Assembly (NCBI GenBank): GCA_963785415.1
Contig: CAWAVB010000001.1
Span: forward strand, 744,001 to 808,000
Source: Bog-793 sp963785415
GTDB lineage: Bacteria > Actinomycetota > Acidimicrobiia > Acidimicrobiales > Bog-793
Direction of reading: 5' to 3'
DNA: 64,000 nt
The position numbers were made by a program, and so were the translations under genes. Shown one piece after another: positions 34,120-42,293 of this stretch. The notes beneath the pieces were generated by a model. The model worked only from the letters and a program-made list of their open reading frames with translations, searched no databases and was not told the origin of the DNA. Within the stretch, counting starts at the first letter, position 1. Each line of letters begins with the position of its first letter.

Positions 34120-34421
34120 AGCTTGCCCCCGCATTTCGCGCAGACCCTCGTCTTTGTCCCGTCCTTGCCGATCTCGTACCGGACCCGCGTCGGGCCGTCC
34201 TTTGAGCAGATCAGCGCGACGACGGCGACCGGCAGCGGCATGTCCTTGTCGATGATCCCGGCCTGCATCGCGGCCCGCGTCGGGCGCTGGTGCCGCTTGG
34301 AGATGTTGACGCCGGAGACGACGACCTTGCGCTGCTCGGGGAGGGCGCGGATCACCTCACCGGTCTTGCCCCGGTGCTTGCCCGAAAGGACTTGGACTTC
34401 GTCGCCCTTGTGGATCTTCAC
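34116..34421 (-). CDS. rplX: 50S ribosomal protein L24
   Basis: L24 starts 50S assembly by binding the 5' end of 23S rRNA. The 101-residue protein has the KOW motif KGDEVQVLSGKHRGKTGEVI followed by VVVSGVNISKRHQRPT. C-terminal features are CSKDGPTRVRYEIGKDG and the CAKCGGKL end. It begins directly after the rplN stop. Confidence 0.97.
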   Translation of the reverse strand: MKIHKGDEVQVLSGKHRGKTGEVIRALPEQRKVVVSGVNISKRHQRPTRAAMQAGIIDKDMPLPVAVVALICSKDGPTRVRYEIGKDGTKTRVCAKCGGKL

Positions 34422-34790
34422 CTAGATCACCTCCGGCGCGAGGCTGACGATGCGCATGAACCTCTTGTCGCGCAGCTCGCGACCGACCGGCCCGAAGATG
34501 CGGGTGCCCCGCGGCTGCAGTTGCTCGTTGATGAGCACCGCGGCGTTCTCGTCGAAGCGGATGTAGCTGCCGTCGGGACGGCGGCGCTCCTTCTTGGTCC
34601 GCACGACGACGCACCGCACGACCTCTCCCTTTTTCACGGCGGCACCCGGGACGGCGTCCTTCACCGTCGCGATGAAGACGTCACCGATGGCGGCGTAGCG
34701 GCGGCGCGAGCCCCCGAGCACCTTGATACACAGGACCTCTTTCGCCCCGGAGTTGTCCGCGACCTTGAGGCGCGACTCTTGCTGGATCAT
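34422..34790 (-). CDS. rplN: 50S ribosomal protein L14
   Basis: L14 lies at the subunit interface and is the docking site for the silencing factor RsfS. The 122-residue protein starts MIQQESRLKVADNSGAKEVL and has CIKVLGGSRRRYAAIGDV and GTRIFGPVGRELRDKRFMRI. ATG at 34790 overlaps the rpsQ stop as ATGA; the 11-codon longer frame is not used. Confidence 0.98.
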   Translation of the reverse strand: MIQQESRLKVADNSGAKEVLCIKVLGGSRRRYAAIGDVFIATVKDAVPGAAVKKGEVVRCVVVRTKKERRRPDGSYIRFDENAAVLINEQLQPRGTRIFGPVGRELRDKRFMRIVSLAPEVI

Positions 34791-35083
34791 CGTGCGCGCT
34801 CCAGGACCTTGACGAGACGCCACCGCTTGAGCTTCGAGATCGGGCGCGTCTCGGAAATGAGCACCTTGTCGCCGACGGAGGCGGCGTTCTCCTCGTCGTG
34901 GACGTAGAGCCTCTTCGAGCGCTGCACGGTCTTGGCGTACTTCGCGTGGCGGACGCGCTCGACGACCGAGACGACCGCCGTCTTGTCTCCGGAACTGGAG
35001 ATCACCATCCCCTCGCGCACCTTGCGACGGTTCGGACGCGCCGCGCCGGGCGTCGAGACCGCTGGTTCGGTTTCGTCAGCCAC
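34787..35083 (-). CDS. rpsQ: 30S ribosomal protein S17
   Basis: S17 is a primary binder of the 16S 5' domain. The OB-fold covers about residues 20-98, with GMVISSSGDKTAVVSVVERV, HDEENAASVGDKVLI and ETRPISKLKRWRLVKVLE. About 18 extra residues precede it. GTG at 35083 overlaps the rpmC end by 8 bases. Confidence 0.96.
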   Translation of the reverse strand: MADETEPAVSTPGAARPNRRKVREGMVISSSGDKTAVVSVVERVRHAKYAKTVQRSKRLYVHDEENAASVGDKVLISETRPISKLKRWRLVKVLERAR

Positions 35084-35351
35084 GGTTCCTCCTCGTCCTT
35101 CTCACCGGCTCCTCGGGCACCTCCGGTGCCACAAGATCCACTTCCGGCTGCCGGTGCGCGGCAGCGGCGTCCTCGGCCTCGATCGTCCGCAACCGGGCGA
35201 TGTCCCGGCGGACGACCGCGATCCGGCTCACGTTGTCGAGCCGGCCCGTCGCCAGTTGGAAGCGCAGGTTGAACAGCTCCTTGCGCGCGTCGACGAGGCG
35301 CTGGGCCCGGTCGAGCTCGGAGAGCGCCCGTAGTTCGGTCGGCTTGGTCAT
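35076..35351 (-). CDS. rpmC: 50S ribosomal protein L29 with a C-terminal extension
   Basis: L29 is a two-helix protein near the tunnel exit, where trigger factor and SRP dock nearby. The family core is residues 1-65, ALSELDRAQRLVDARKELFN then LRFQLATGRLDNVSRIAVVR. Some 25 extra residues follow, acidic then basic (PEVPEEPVRRTRRNRG), for 91 residues in all. The ATG overlaps the rplP stop by 4 bases. Confidence 0.95.
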   Translation of the reverse strand: MTKPTELRALSELDRAQRLVDARKELFNLRFQLATGRLDNVSRIAVVRRDIARLRTIEAEDAAAAHRQPEVDLVAPEVPEEPVRRTRRNRG

Positions 35352-35788
35352 TTCACCGCACCCCCGGACTCGGCCACAACGCCGGGCCGGACGACGACCT
35401 CGGCCTTGATGGGCAACTTCTGGATGGCGCGTTCCATCGCCTCGCGCGCGAGCTTCTCGTCGACCCCCGCGATCTCGAACATGATCCTCCCGGGCCGCAC
35501 GACGGCGACCCAGTGCTCGGGATTGCCCTTCCCCGAACCCATGCGCGTCTCGGCCGGCTTCTGGGTGACCGGCTTGTCCGGGAAGACCCGGATCCAGACC
35601 TTGCCGCCGCGGCGCACGTGGCGCGTCATCGCGATACGTGCCGCCTCGATCTGGCGCGCCGTGATCCAGCCCGGTTCGAGCGCCTTGATCCCGTAGTCGC
35701 CGAAGTCGATCGACTGCGCGCTCTTCGCGAGGCCGGAGCGCCGGCCGCGATGCTGCTTACGGTGCTTCACCTTCTTGGGCATCAGCAT
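35348..35788 (-). CDS. rplP: 50S ribosomal protein L16
   Basis: L16 organises the A-site tRNA region of the 50S. The 146-residue protein has MPKKVKHRKQHRGRRSGLAK, GYGIKAL-like DYGIKALEPGWITARQIEAA, and RMGSGKGNPEHWVAVVRPGR. ATG at 35788 is kept with AAGGAG upstream; another ATG lies two codons in. The end overlaps rpmC. Confidence 0.97.
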   Translation of the reverse strand: MLMPKKVKHRKQHRGRRSGLAKSAQSIDFGDYGIKALEPGWITARQIEAARIAMTRHVRRGGKVWIRVFPDKPVTQKPAETRMGSGKGNPEHWVAVVRPGRIMFEIAGVDEKLAREAMERAIQKLPIKAEVVVRPGVVAESGGAVK

Positions 35789-35790
35789 CG

Positions 35791-36747
35791 TCAGTCGTTC
35801 TCCTTGCGGAAGTGCGGCGTCTCGTGGTGCTCGTCACGCGTCCGCCGTTCGATCTCCTCTTCCTCGGCGAGGAGCTTCTCGAGGGCGTCGTCGGCGGGCG
35901 GAGCGACCGGCTCGGCAGCCGGCTCGGACGGCGCCTCTTCGGGCTCGGACGCCGCCACCGGGGCGGGGACCTCCTCGGGCGCCGCGCCCGGCTCGCCGAG
36001 CTCCGGCCGGCGCCGGCCGCCACCGGCGGAGACGATGCGGCGCGGCCGCGCCTGGCCGGACGTCTCGCCGACGGCCATCGCGGCCTCACGGGCGATCTTG
36101 TCCTCCGGAGCCGCCCGGTACGGGAGGATGTCGCCCTTGTAGATCCACACCTTCACGCCGACGCGCCCCGTCGAGGTGCGCGCCTCGCGGAAACCGAAAT
36201 CGATGTCGGCGCGCAGCGTGTGGAGGGGTACGCGGCCTTCCCGGTAGGACTCCTTGCGCGACATCTCCGAGCCGCCGAGACGGCCCGAGCACTGCACGCG
36301 CACTCCCTGGCCGCCGGCCTTCTGCACGGTCTGGATCGCCCGCTTCATCGCGCGCCGGAAGCTGATCCGCCGGGTGAGCTGGTCGGCGATGCCCTGGGCG
36401 ATGAGCGCGGCGTCGAGCTCGGGTTGCTTGATCTCCTGGATGTTCAGCTGGACGTTGGCGTTCTTCGTCATCCGTCCGAGCTGGCGGCGGAGGCGGTCCG
36501 CCTCGGCCCCCCGCCGACCGATGACGATTCCGGGGCGGGCCGTGTGGACGTCGACGCGCAGCCGGTCGCGGGTGCGCTCGATCTCGATCCGGCTGACGGC
36601 GGCGGACTCCAGCTGGCCCATCAGGTAGTCGCGGATCTTCCAGTCCTCGACGACGGCGTTCTGGTAGCCGCGGTCCTCGAACCAACGCGACTTCCAGTCG
36701 GTCGTGATGCCGAGCCGGAACCCGTACGGGTTGACCTTCTGGCCCAT
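35791..36747 (-). CDS. rpsC: 30S ribosomal protein S3 with a long acidic C-terminal tail
   Basis: S3 forms part of the mRNA entry channel. The KH domain includes RPGIVIGRRGAEADRLRRQL, and the C-domain includes VQCSGRLGGSEMSRKESYRE and GVKVWIYKGDILPY. The conserved part ends near residue 220. A tail of about 95 residues follows, basic first (GGGRRRPELG) and then rich in Pro, Ala and Glu, giving 318 residues against about 210-280 in most bacteria. ATG at 36747 overlaps the rplV stop by one base (TAATG); the long upstream frame is an rplV shadow. Confidence 0.96.
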   Translation of the reverse strand: MGQKVNPYGFRLGITTDWKSRWFEDRGYQNAVVEDWKIRDYLMGQLESAAVSRIEIERTRDRLRVDVHTARPGIVIGRRGAEADRLRRQLGRMTKNANVQLNIQEIKQPELDAALIAQGIADQLTRRISFRRAMKRAIQTVQKAGGQGVRVQCSGRLGGSEMSRKESYREGRVPLHTLRADIDFGFREARTSTGRVGVKVWIYKGDILPYRAAPEDKIAREAAMAVGETSGQARPRRIVSAGGGRRRPELGEPGAAPEEVPAPVAASEPEEAPSEPAAEPVAPPADDALEKLLAEEEEIERRTRDEHHETPHFRKEND

Positions 36748-37502
36748 TAGCTCTTGTCCTTCCCGGACGGCTTGCGCGTCGTTCTCTTCGCGCTCTTGGC
36801 AACCGCCCGGGTCGCCTTGGCGGGCGCGGCCTTCTTGGCGGGTGCCGCCATCTTCGCCGGCGCCTTCTTGGCGGGTGCCTTCTTCGCCGGCGCCTTCTTG
36901 GCGGGTGCCTTCTTGGCGGCGGCCTTGGCCGGGGATTCCTTGGCGGGTGCCTTCCTCGCCGCGGCCTTCCTCGCCCGCGGCGGGCGCTCCTCGGCCTCTT
37001 CGGCCGTCTCGGCGACCTCGCCAGCGGCGAGGGCCGGCGTCTCCTCGGCCGCCCGGGCACGCCGGCGGGCCCCGGCGACGCGACGGGCACGGCGGTCGGC
37101 GTTCTGCGCCGCCGAACGCGCCTTTAGCCGCGCGATCTGGTCCTCGGGCATGCGCGCCAGCACGATCGTGATGTGGCAGGTGCGCTTGCGGATCCGCGAG
37201 CTGCGGCCCCGCGCCCGCGGGCGGTAGCGCCGGAGTGTCGAGCCCTCGTCGGCGTAGCACGACGCGACGTAGAGCTCCTCAGGGAACTGTCCGTCGTTGT
37301 GCTCGGCGTTGGCGGCGGCCGAGCGGAGCAGCTTCGCGACGACCGGACCTGCGCCGCGCTCGGTGTGGTCGAGCAGCTCGACGGCCCGCGTGTAGTCGAG
37401 CCCCCGCACGAGATCGAGGACCTCACGAGCCTTGGTGCTCGACATCCGGCAGTGCCGCAGCACGGCGCGGGTCCCGGGACGCTCGTTCGTCTTGACGGTC
37501 AT
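36747..37502 (-). CDS. rplV: 50S ribosomal protein L22 with a long Lys/Ala/Pro tail
   Basis: L22 lines the exit tunnel with its beta-hairpin. The core is residues 1-125: VLRHCRMSSTKAREVLDLVR, AVELLDHTERG, ELYVASCYADEGSTLRRYRP and RIRKRTCHITIVLA. After it come about 125 extra residues, first Arg/Glu-rich, then KAPAK-type pentapeptide repeats (about 184-230) like histone H1 tails. The total of 251 is about twice the usual length. Similar but shorter tails occur in other actinobacterial L22. The ATG follows the rpsS stop by 2 bases. Confidence 0.96.
   Translation of the reverse strand: MTVKTNERPGTRAVLRHCRMSSTKAREVLDLVRGLDYTRAVELLDHTERGAGPVVAKLLRSAAANAEHNDGQFPEELYVASCYADEGSTLRRYRPRARGRSSRIRKRTCHITIVLARMPEDQIARLKARSAAQNADRRARRVAGARRRARAAEETPALAAGEVAETAEEAEERPPRARKAAARKAPAKESPAKAAAKKAPAKKAPAKKAPAKKAPAKMAAPAKKAAPAKATRAVAKSAKRTTRKPSGKDKS
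36813..36953 (-). repeat. Degenerate 15-bp tandem repeat encoding KAPAK units in L22
   Basis: Repeats of the type GCGGGTGCCTTCTTG or GCCGGCGCCTTCTTG (plus strand) encode Lys-Ala-Pro-Ala-Lys. At least four units are nearly identical and flanking units are degenerate. Such runs expand and contract by replication slippage, so length may vary between strains. Confidence 0.75.
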
Positions 37503-37504
37503 CG

Positions 37505-37783
37505 TCAGTGCCTCGCCTGACGTTCCTGGCCCGCGTGGAAGCGGAAGGTCCGCGTCGGCGCGAACTCGCCGAGCTTGTGGCCGACCATCGCCTCGGTGAT
37601 GTAGACGGGGACGTGCTTGCGCCCGTCATGGACGGCGATGGTGTGGCCGACCATGTCCGGGATGACCGTCGAACGCCGCGACCAGGTCTTGATGACACGC
37701 TTCTCGTTCTTTGCGTTGAGGTCGTCCACCTTCTTCAACAGGTGGTCGTCGACGAACGGTCCCTTCTTCAGGCTGCGGGGCAT
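37505..37783 (-). CDS. rpsS: 30S ribosomal protein S19
   Basis: S19 lies in the 30S head and contacts L5 across the interface. The 92-residue protein begins MPRSLKKGPFVDDHLLKKVD and has IKTWSRRSTVIPDMVGHTIA and GHKLGEFAPTRTFRFHAGQ. The frame is open 11 codons upstream, but ATG at 37783 is the family start. Confidence 0.98.
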   Translation of the reverse strand: MPRSLKKGPFVDDHLLKKVDDLNAKNEKRVIKTWSRRSTVIPDMVGHTIAVHDGRKHVPVYITEAMVGHKLGEFAPTRTFRFHAGQERQARH

Positions 37784-37802
37784 GCGATCCTCGTTCGCTT
37801 CC

Positions 37803-38639
37803 TCAACGGCGCGCACCGCGGCCGCGTCGGCGGCGCACGATGAGCTGATCGGACGTCTTGCGGCGGGCGCGCGTGCGACCCTCGGGCTGTCCCCACGGCG
37901 AGACGGGATGGCGCCCGCCTGAGGCCTTCCCCTCGCCGCCCCCGAGCGGGTGGTCGACCGGGTTCATCGCCACGCCTCGCGACTGGGGCCGGATCCCGCG
38001 CCAGCGGTTGCGCCCCGCCTTGCCGATCGAGATCAGCTCGGCCTCGGCGGTTCCGACCTCGCCGATCGTCGCCCGGCAGTCGATCGGGACCCGGCGCATC
38101 TCCGTCGACGGGAGCCGGAGCGTGGCGAGCGACCCTTCCTTCGCGACGAGCTGCACGCTCATGCCGGCGCCGCGGGCGATCTTGCCTCCGCCGCCGGGTC
38201 GGAGCTCGACGTTGTGCATGACAGAACCGACCGGGATGTAGCGCAGCGCGAGGGCGTTCCCGGGGCGGATCTCGGAACCGTGCCCGGACTGCAGCATGTC
38301 GCCGACCTCGACGCGTTGCGGGGCGAGGATGTACCGCTTCTCGCCGTCGGCGTAGTGGAGCAGCGCGATGCGGGCGTTGCGGTTCGGGTCGTACTCGATC
38401 GCCGCGACCCGGGCCGGGACCCCGTCCTTGTCGCGCCAGAAGTCGATGACGCGGTACTGGCGCTTGTGGCCGCCGCCGCGGTGCCGCGAGGTCATCCGCC
38501 CGTAGCTGTTGCGACCGCCGGACGACGGCAACGGCTCGACGAGCGTCCGCTCGGGTCGGTCCTTCGTGATCTCCGAGAAGTCCGAAACCGACTGGAATCG
38601 CCTTCCGGCGCTCGTCGGCTTGCGCTTGCGAACTGCCAT
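37803..38639 (-). CDS. rplB: 50S ribosomal protein L2
   Basis: L2 is needed for subunit joining and peptidyl transferase structure. The 278-residue protein has RNSYGRMTSRHRGGGHKRQY, YIVAPQ-like YILAPQRVEVGDMLQSG, and the signature GIRPQSRGVAMNPVDHPLGG with the critical His. It ends with a basic tail. Length is normal. Confidence 0.98.
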   Translation of the reverse strand: MAVRKRKPTSAGRRFQSVSDFSEITKDRPERTLVEPLPSSGGRNSYGRMTSRHRGGGHKRQYRVIDFWRDKDGVPARVAAIEYDPNRNARIALLHYADGEKRYILAPQRVEVGDMLQSGHGSEIRPGNALALRYIPVGSVMHNVELRPGGGGKIARGAGMSVQLVAKEGSLATLRLPSTEMRRVPIDCRATIGEVGTAEAELISIGKAGRNRWRGIRPQSRGVAMNPVDHPLGGGEGKASGGRHPVSPWGQPEGRTRARRKTSDQLIVRRRRGRGARR

Positions 38640-38647
38640 CTCGTCCC

Positions 38648-38938
38648 TCAGCTCTCGAACAGTTCGATGCGGTCTTCGCCGACGAGGCGCACGATCGCCC
38701 GCTTCGTGTCCGACCGCCGTCCGAACGTCATCGACCGGCGGTTCCGCTTCCGCTTCCCCTTGCGATTGAGCGTGTTCACGCTGGCGACGTGGACGCCGAA
38801 GCTCTCCTCGACGGCGTCGCGGATCTCCTCTTTCGAGGCCCGGGGATCGACGACGAATACATAGGCCCCGTGCTCCATGAGCCGGTACGACTTCTCGGAG
38901 ATGATCGGGCGCAAGAGCACCGTCCGGTTCGTGGTCAT
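38648..38938 (-). CDS. rplW: 50S ribosomal protein L23
   Basis: L23 is the main docking site for trigger factor and SRP at the tunnel exit. The 96-residue protein has LLRPIISEKSYRLMEHGAYV, EIRDAVEESFGVHVASVNTL and the basic NRKGKRKRNRRSMTFGRRSD. The ATG overlaps the rplD stop by 4 bases. Confidence 0.97.
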   Translation of the reverse strand: MTTNRTVLLRPIISEKSYRLMEHGAYVFVVDPRASKEEIRDAVEESFGVHVASVNTLNRKGKRKRNRRSMTFGRRSDTKRAIVRLVGEDRIELFES

Positions 38939-39711
38939 TCCCCGCTCCCCTCGTCCGTCGCCGTCCGCTTGCGCGCCGGGGCCTGCGCCGCCGGGGCCTT
39001 CGCCGGTGCCGCTGTGCGCGCCGGCTTCGCCGCGACCGTCGAGGCGGTCGGCGAGCCCGGGACCGTCTCGTCGGTGAACACGACGACGTCGGCGGCGAGC
39101 AGGTCGTACGCCGTCACCTGCTCACCGGGCAGGACGGCGACGTCGGGGAGGTTGCGGAACGACCGGGCGACGACGTCGTCCTCGTGGGCGGCGACGATGA
39201 GGACCCGGCCGGCACAGTCGAGCGCGGCCAGCGCGGCGAGGGCGTCTTTCGTGCGCGGCACCTCCATCGTCCAGCGGTCGATGAGCCGCACCGCGCCGGA
39301 GCGGGCCCGGTCCGACAGCGCGCAGCAGTAGGCCTGGCGGATCATCTTGCGGGGGGTGCGCTGCGTGTAGTCACGGGGCTTCGGGCCGAGCGCGACGCCG
39401 CCGCCCGCGTAGTGGGGCGCCCGGATCGATCCCTGCCGGGCGGCCCCGGTGCCCTTCTGGCGGTAGGGCTTGGCCGAGCCGCCGCGCACCTCGGCACGGG
39501 TCCGCGTGCTCTGGGTGCCACGCCGCCTCGCGGCGAGCTGGGCGGTGACGACCTGGTGGACGAGGGGCTCGTTCGCGGCCACGCTGAAGAACTCCCGGTC
39601 GAGCACGACGGTCCCGAGCACGGCGCCGGCGTCGGTGGTGCGGTTGATCGTGACGGCGTCGAGCAGCCGCTCGGCGCGTGCGGGGGGCGAGGCGAGGGTG
39701 CCGACGCTCAC
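38935..39711 (-). CDS. rplD: 50S ribosomal protein L4 with a C-terminal extension
   Basis: L4 reaches the tunnel constriction and in several bacteria autoregulates its operon. The 258-residue protein has VVTAQLAARRRGTQSTRTRA, GSAKPYRQKGTGAARQGSIR and the C-terminal LPGEQVTAYDLLAADVVVFT. About 40 extra residues follow, rich in Ala, Pro and Lys (KPARTAAPAKAPAAQAPARK). GTG at 39711 overlaps the rplC stop as GTGA. Confidence 0.97.
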   Translation of the reverse strand: MSVGTLASPPARAERLLDAVTINRTTDAGAVLGTVVLDREFFSVAANEPLVHQVVTAQLAARRRGTQSTRTRAEVRGGSAKPYRQKGTGAARQGSIRAPHYAGGGVALGPKPRDYTQRTPRKMIRQAYCCALSDRARSGAVRLIDRWTMEVPRTKDALAALAALDCAGRVLIVAAHEDDVVARSFRNLPDVAVLPGEQVTAYDLLAADVVVFTDETVPGSPTASTVAAKPARTAAPAKAPAAQAPARKRTATDEGSGE

Positions 39712-40352
39712 TTCGCACCGCCCTTCACGGCCTGGCGGATAACGACGAGCCCGCCGCGGGGCCCGGGCACGGCCCCTTTCACGAGGACGATCTCGCGCTC
39801 GACGTCGGCCTCGACAACTTCGAGGTTGAGCGTCGTCATCTGCTCACCGCCCATGCGACCGGCCATGCGGGTGCCCTTGAAGACGCGCGCCGGGGTGGCG
39901 CAGGCCCCGATCGAGCCGGGGGCGCGGTGCTTCTTGTGGTTGCCGTGGGCACCGCCCTGGCCGGAGAAGTGGTGGCGCTTCATGCTGCCGGCGAAACCCT
40001 TGCCTTTCGAGATGGCCGTGACGTCGACCTTCTCGCCCGCGGAGAGGATCCCGAGATCGATCTGCTGGCCGACGGCGTAGCCGTCGGTCGAGTCGACGCG
40101 GAGCTCGACGAGGTGCCGGCCGGCGTCGACGCCCGCCTTGGCGAAGTGCCCGGCCTCGGGCTTGTTGAGCGATCCGACGCGCTTGAAGCCGTACGTGACC
40201 TGCAGCGCGGAGTAGCCCTCACGTTCGGGGGTCTTTACCTGGACGACGCGCAGGGGCGCGACCTTCACGACGGTGACGGGGACCGCCCGGTTCTCGGCGT
40301 CGAAGATCTGGGTCATCCCGACCTTCTCGCCGACGACCGCTTTCAGTGTCAT
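39708..40352 (-). CDS. rplC: 50S ribosomal protein L3
   Basis: L3 starts 50S assembly and reaches toward the peptidyl transferase centre. The 214-residue protein has AVVGEKVGMTQIFDAENRAV, the W-finger region around KGFAGSMKRHHFSGQGGAHG and HRAPGSIGACATPARVFKGT, and GRMGGEQMTTLNLEVVEAD. ATG at 40352 is the family start; the 34-codon longer frame runs through a structured leader. Its own promoter lies just after rpsJ. Confidence 0.97.
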   Translation of the reverse strand: MTLKAVVGEKVGMTQIFDAENRAVPVTVVKVAPLRVVQVKTPEREGYSALQVTYGFKRVGSLNKPEAGHFAKAGVDAGRHLVELRVDSTDGYAVGQQIDLGILSAGEKVDVTAISKGKGFAGSMKRHHFSGQGGAHGNHKKHRAPGSIGACATPARVFKGTRMAGRMGGEQMTTLNLEVVEADVEREIVLVKGAVPGPRGGLVVIRQAVKGGAK

Positions 40353-40374
40353 CGTCGTTCCGCTTCTCCGTGCC

Positions 40375-40390
40375 GGCCCGTCTCCGGGCC
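40375..40390 (-). promoter_or_regulatory. Third stem-loop of the rplC leader
   Basis: On the transcript a GGCCCG stem closes a GAGA tetraloop and pairs with CGGGCC (6 bp). GAGA is a stable GNRA loop. The hairpin ends 22 bases before the rplC ATG, so it could limit ribosome access. Confidence 0.4.
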
Positions 40391-40438
40391 CTTTGTGGCC
40401 CCGGCGCCCGCGGCGACTCCGCAGACACCGGGCTCGAC

Positions 40439-40457
40439 GGGGTGGACACACCACCCC
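40439..40457 (-). promoter_or_regulatory. Second stem-loop of the rplC leader
   Basis: A perfect 7-bp stem GGGGTGG / CCACCCC surrounds a 5-base loop. It lies 11 bases downstream, in the sense of transcription, of the 13-bp hairpin at 40469-40497. Confidence 0.4.
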
Positions 40458-40468
40458 TTCTTACGCGG

Positions 40469-40497
40469 GCGCTCCGCCCGGTGACCGGGCGGAGCGC
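40469..40497. terminator. 13-bp perfect hairpin between rpsJ and rplC
   Basis: GCGCTCCGCCCGG and CCGGGCGGAGCGC form a perfect 13-bp stem with a 3-base loop. It lies about 120 bases after the rpsJ stop and within the predicted rplC leader. No U-tract follows on either strand. It may end str-operon transcripts, act as an attenuator for rplC, or serve as an RNA-binding site. Confidence 0.55.
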
Positions 40498-40594
40498 AGA
40501 TCATTTCTGCCAGGCGGTCCCCCGACGCACGAGCGACGGGGCACGCTCGGACTTCGTCCTCACAGCACGCCGGGACCTGCCCGGCGAGGCAAAA

Positions 40595-40603
40595 ATTGTA
40601 CCA
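40595..40603 (-). promoter_or_regulatory. Extended -10 promoter for the rplC operon
   Basis: The minus strand carries TGGTACAAT, a TGN extended -10 with a hexamer one base from TATAAT. It lies 11 to 14 bases after the rpsJ stop. No convincing -35 is present, as is normal for extended -10 promoters. The predicted leader to rplC is about 236 bases. Confidence 0.55.
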
Positions 40604-40614
40604 CCAGCTGGTTG

Positions 40615-40929
40615 CTAAGCCTGCTGGATCTTGATCTCGATGTCGACCCCGGCGGGCAGGTCGAGTCGCTGGAGGGAGTCGACGGTCTTTGGGCCGTGCT
40701 CGACGATATCGACGAGCCGCTTGTGGATCCGCATCTCGAAGTGCTCGCGGCTGTCCTTGTGCTTGTGCGGCGAGCGCACGACCGTGTAGCGGTGACGTTC
40801 GGTCGGCAGCGGGATCGGGCCGCGCACCTTCGCCTGGGTGCGGAGCACGGTTTCGACGATCTTCTTCGTCGACTGGTCGACCACCTCGTGGTCGTAGGCC
40901 TTGAGCCGGATGCGGATCCGCTGCGCCAC
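40615..40929 (-). CDS. rpsJ: 30S ribosomal protein S10 / transcription factor NusE
   Basis: S10 binds the 30S head and, as NusE, joins NusB and NusG in antitermination and in transcription-translation coupling. The 104-residue protein has IRIRLKAYDHEVVDQSTKKI, GPIPLPTERHRYTVVRSPHK and RIHKRLVDIVEHGPKTVDSL. GTG at 40929 begins 7 bases after the tuf stop, so it is the last gene of the rpsL-rpsG-fusA-tuf-rpsJ unit and is separated from rplC by a 262-base structured gap. Confidence 0.98.
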   Translation of the reverse strand: MAQRIRIRLKAYDHEVVDQSTKKIVETVLRTQAKVRGPIPLPTERHRYTVVRSPHKHKDSREHFEMRIHKRLVDIVEHGPKTVDSLQRLDLPAGVDIEIKIQQA

Positions 40930-40936
40930 GCGTCGC

Positions 40937-42124
<1,188 letters not shown>

Positions 42125-42248
42125 TGGTGCCGACAGCTCCGTCTGCTCTGGGCAGCGCCCCTCGGCCCTGCCGTTACCTTTCTGCGTTGAACCTGCCGGG
42201 CTTGTCCGCCCGCTTGCTGCACACCCCCGTCGCCTCGGGCACCCTAAC

Positions 42249-42267
42249 GCCGACCGGACGGGTCGGC
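42249..42267. terminator. Hairpin between fusA and tuf
   Basis: GCCGACC and GGTCGGC form a perfect 7-bp stem with a 5-base loop, starting 26 bases after the fusA stop. It could partly terminate transcription or be an mRNA processing site that sets tuf levels apart from fusA. A TAGGGT hexamer just beyond it is a weak -10 candidate. Confidence 0.35.
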
Positions 42268-42293
42268 ACCGGATTGTCGAAGGTTCCGGGGCC

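Noticed and set aside
36813..36953. Tandem repeats in rplV as a CRISPR or mobile repeat
   Set aside because: The repeats are in frame, 15 bp long and encode a KAPAK tail on L22; there are no spacers.
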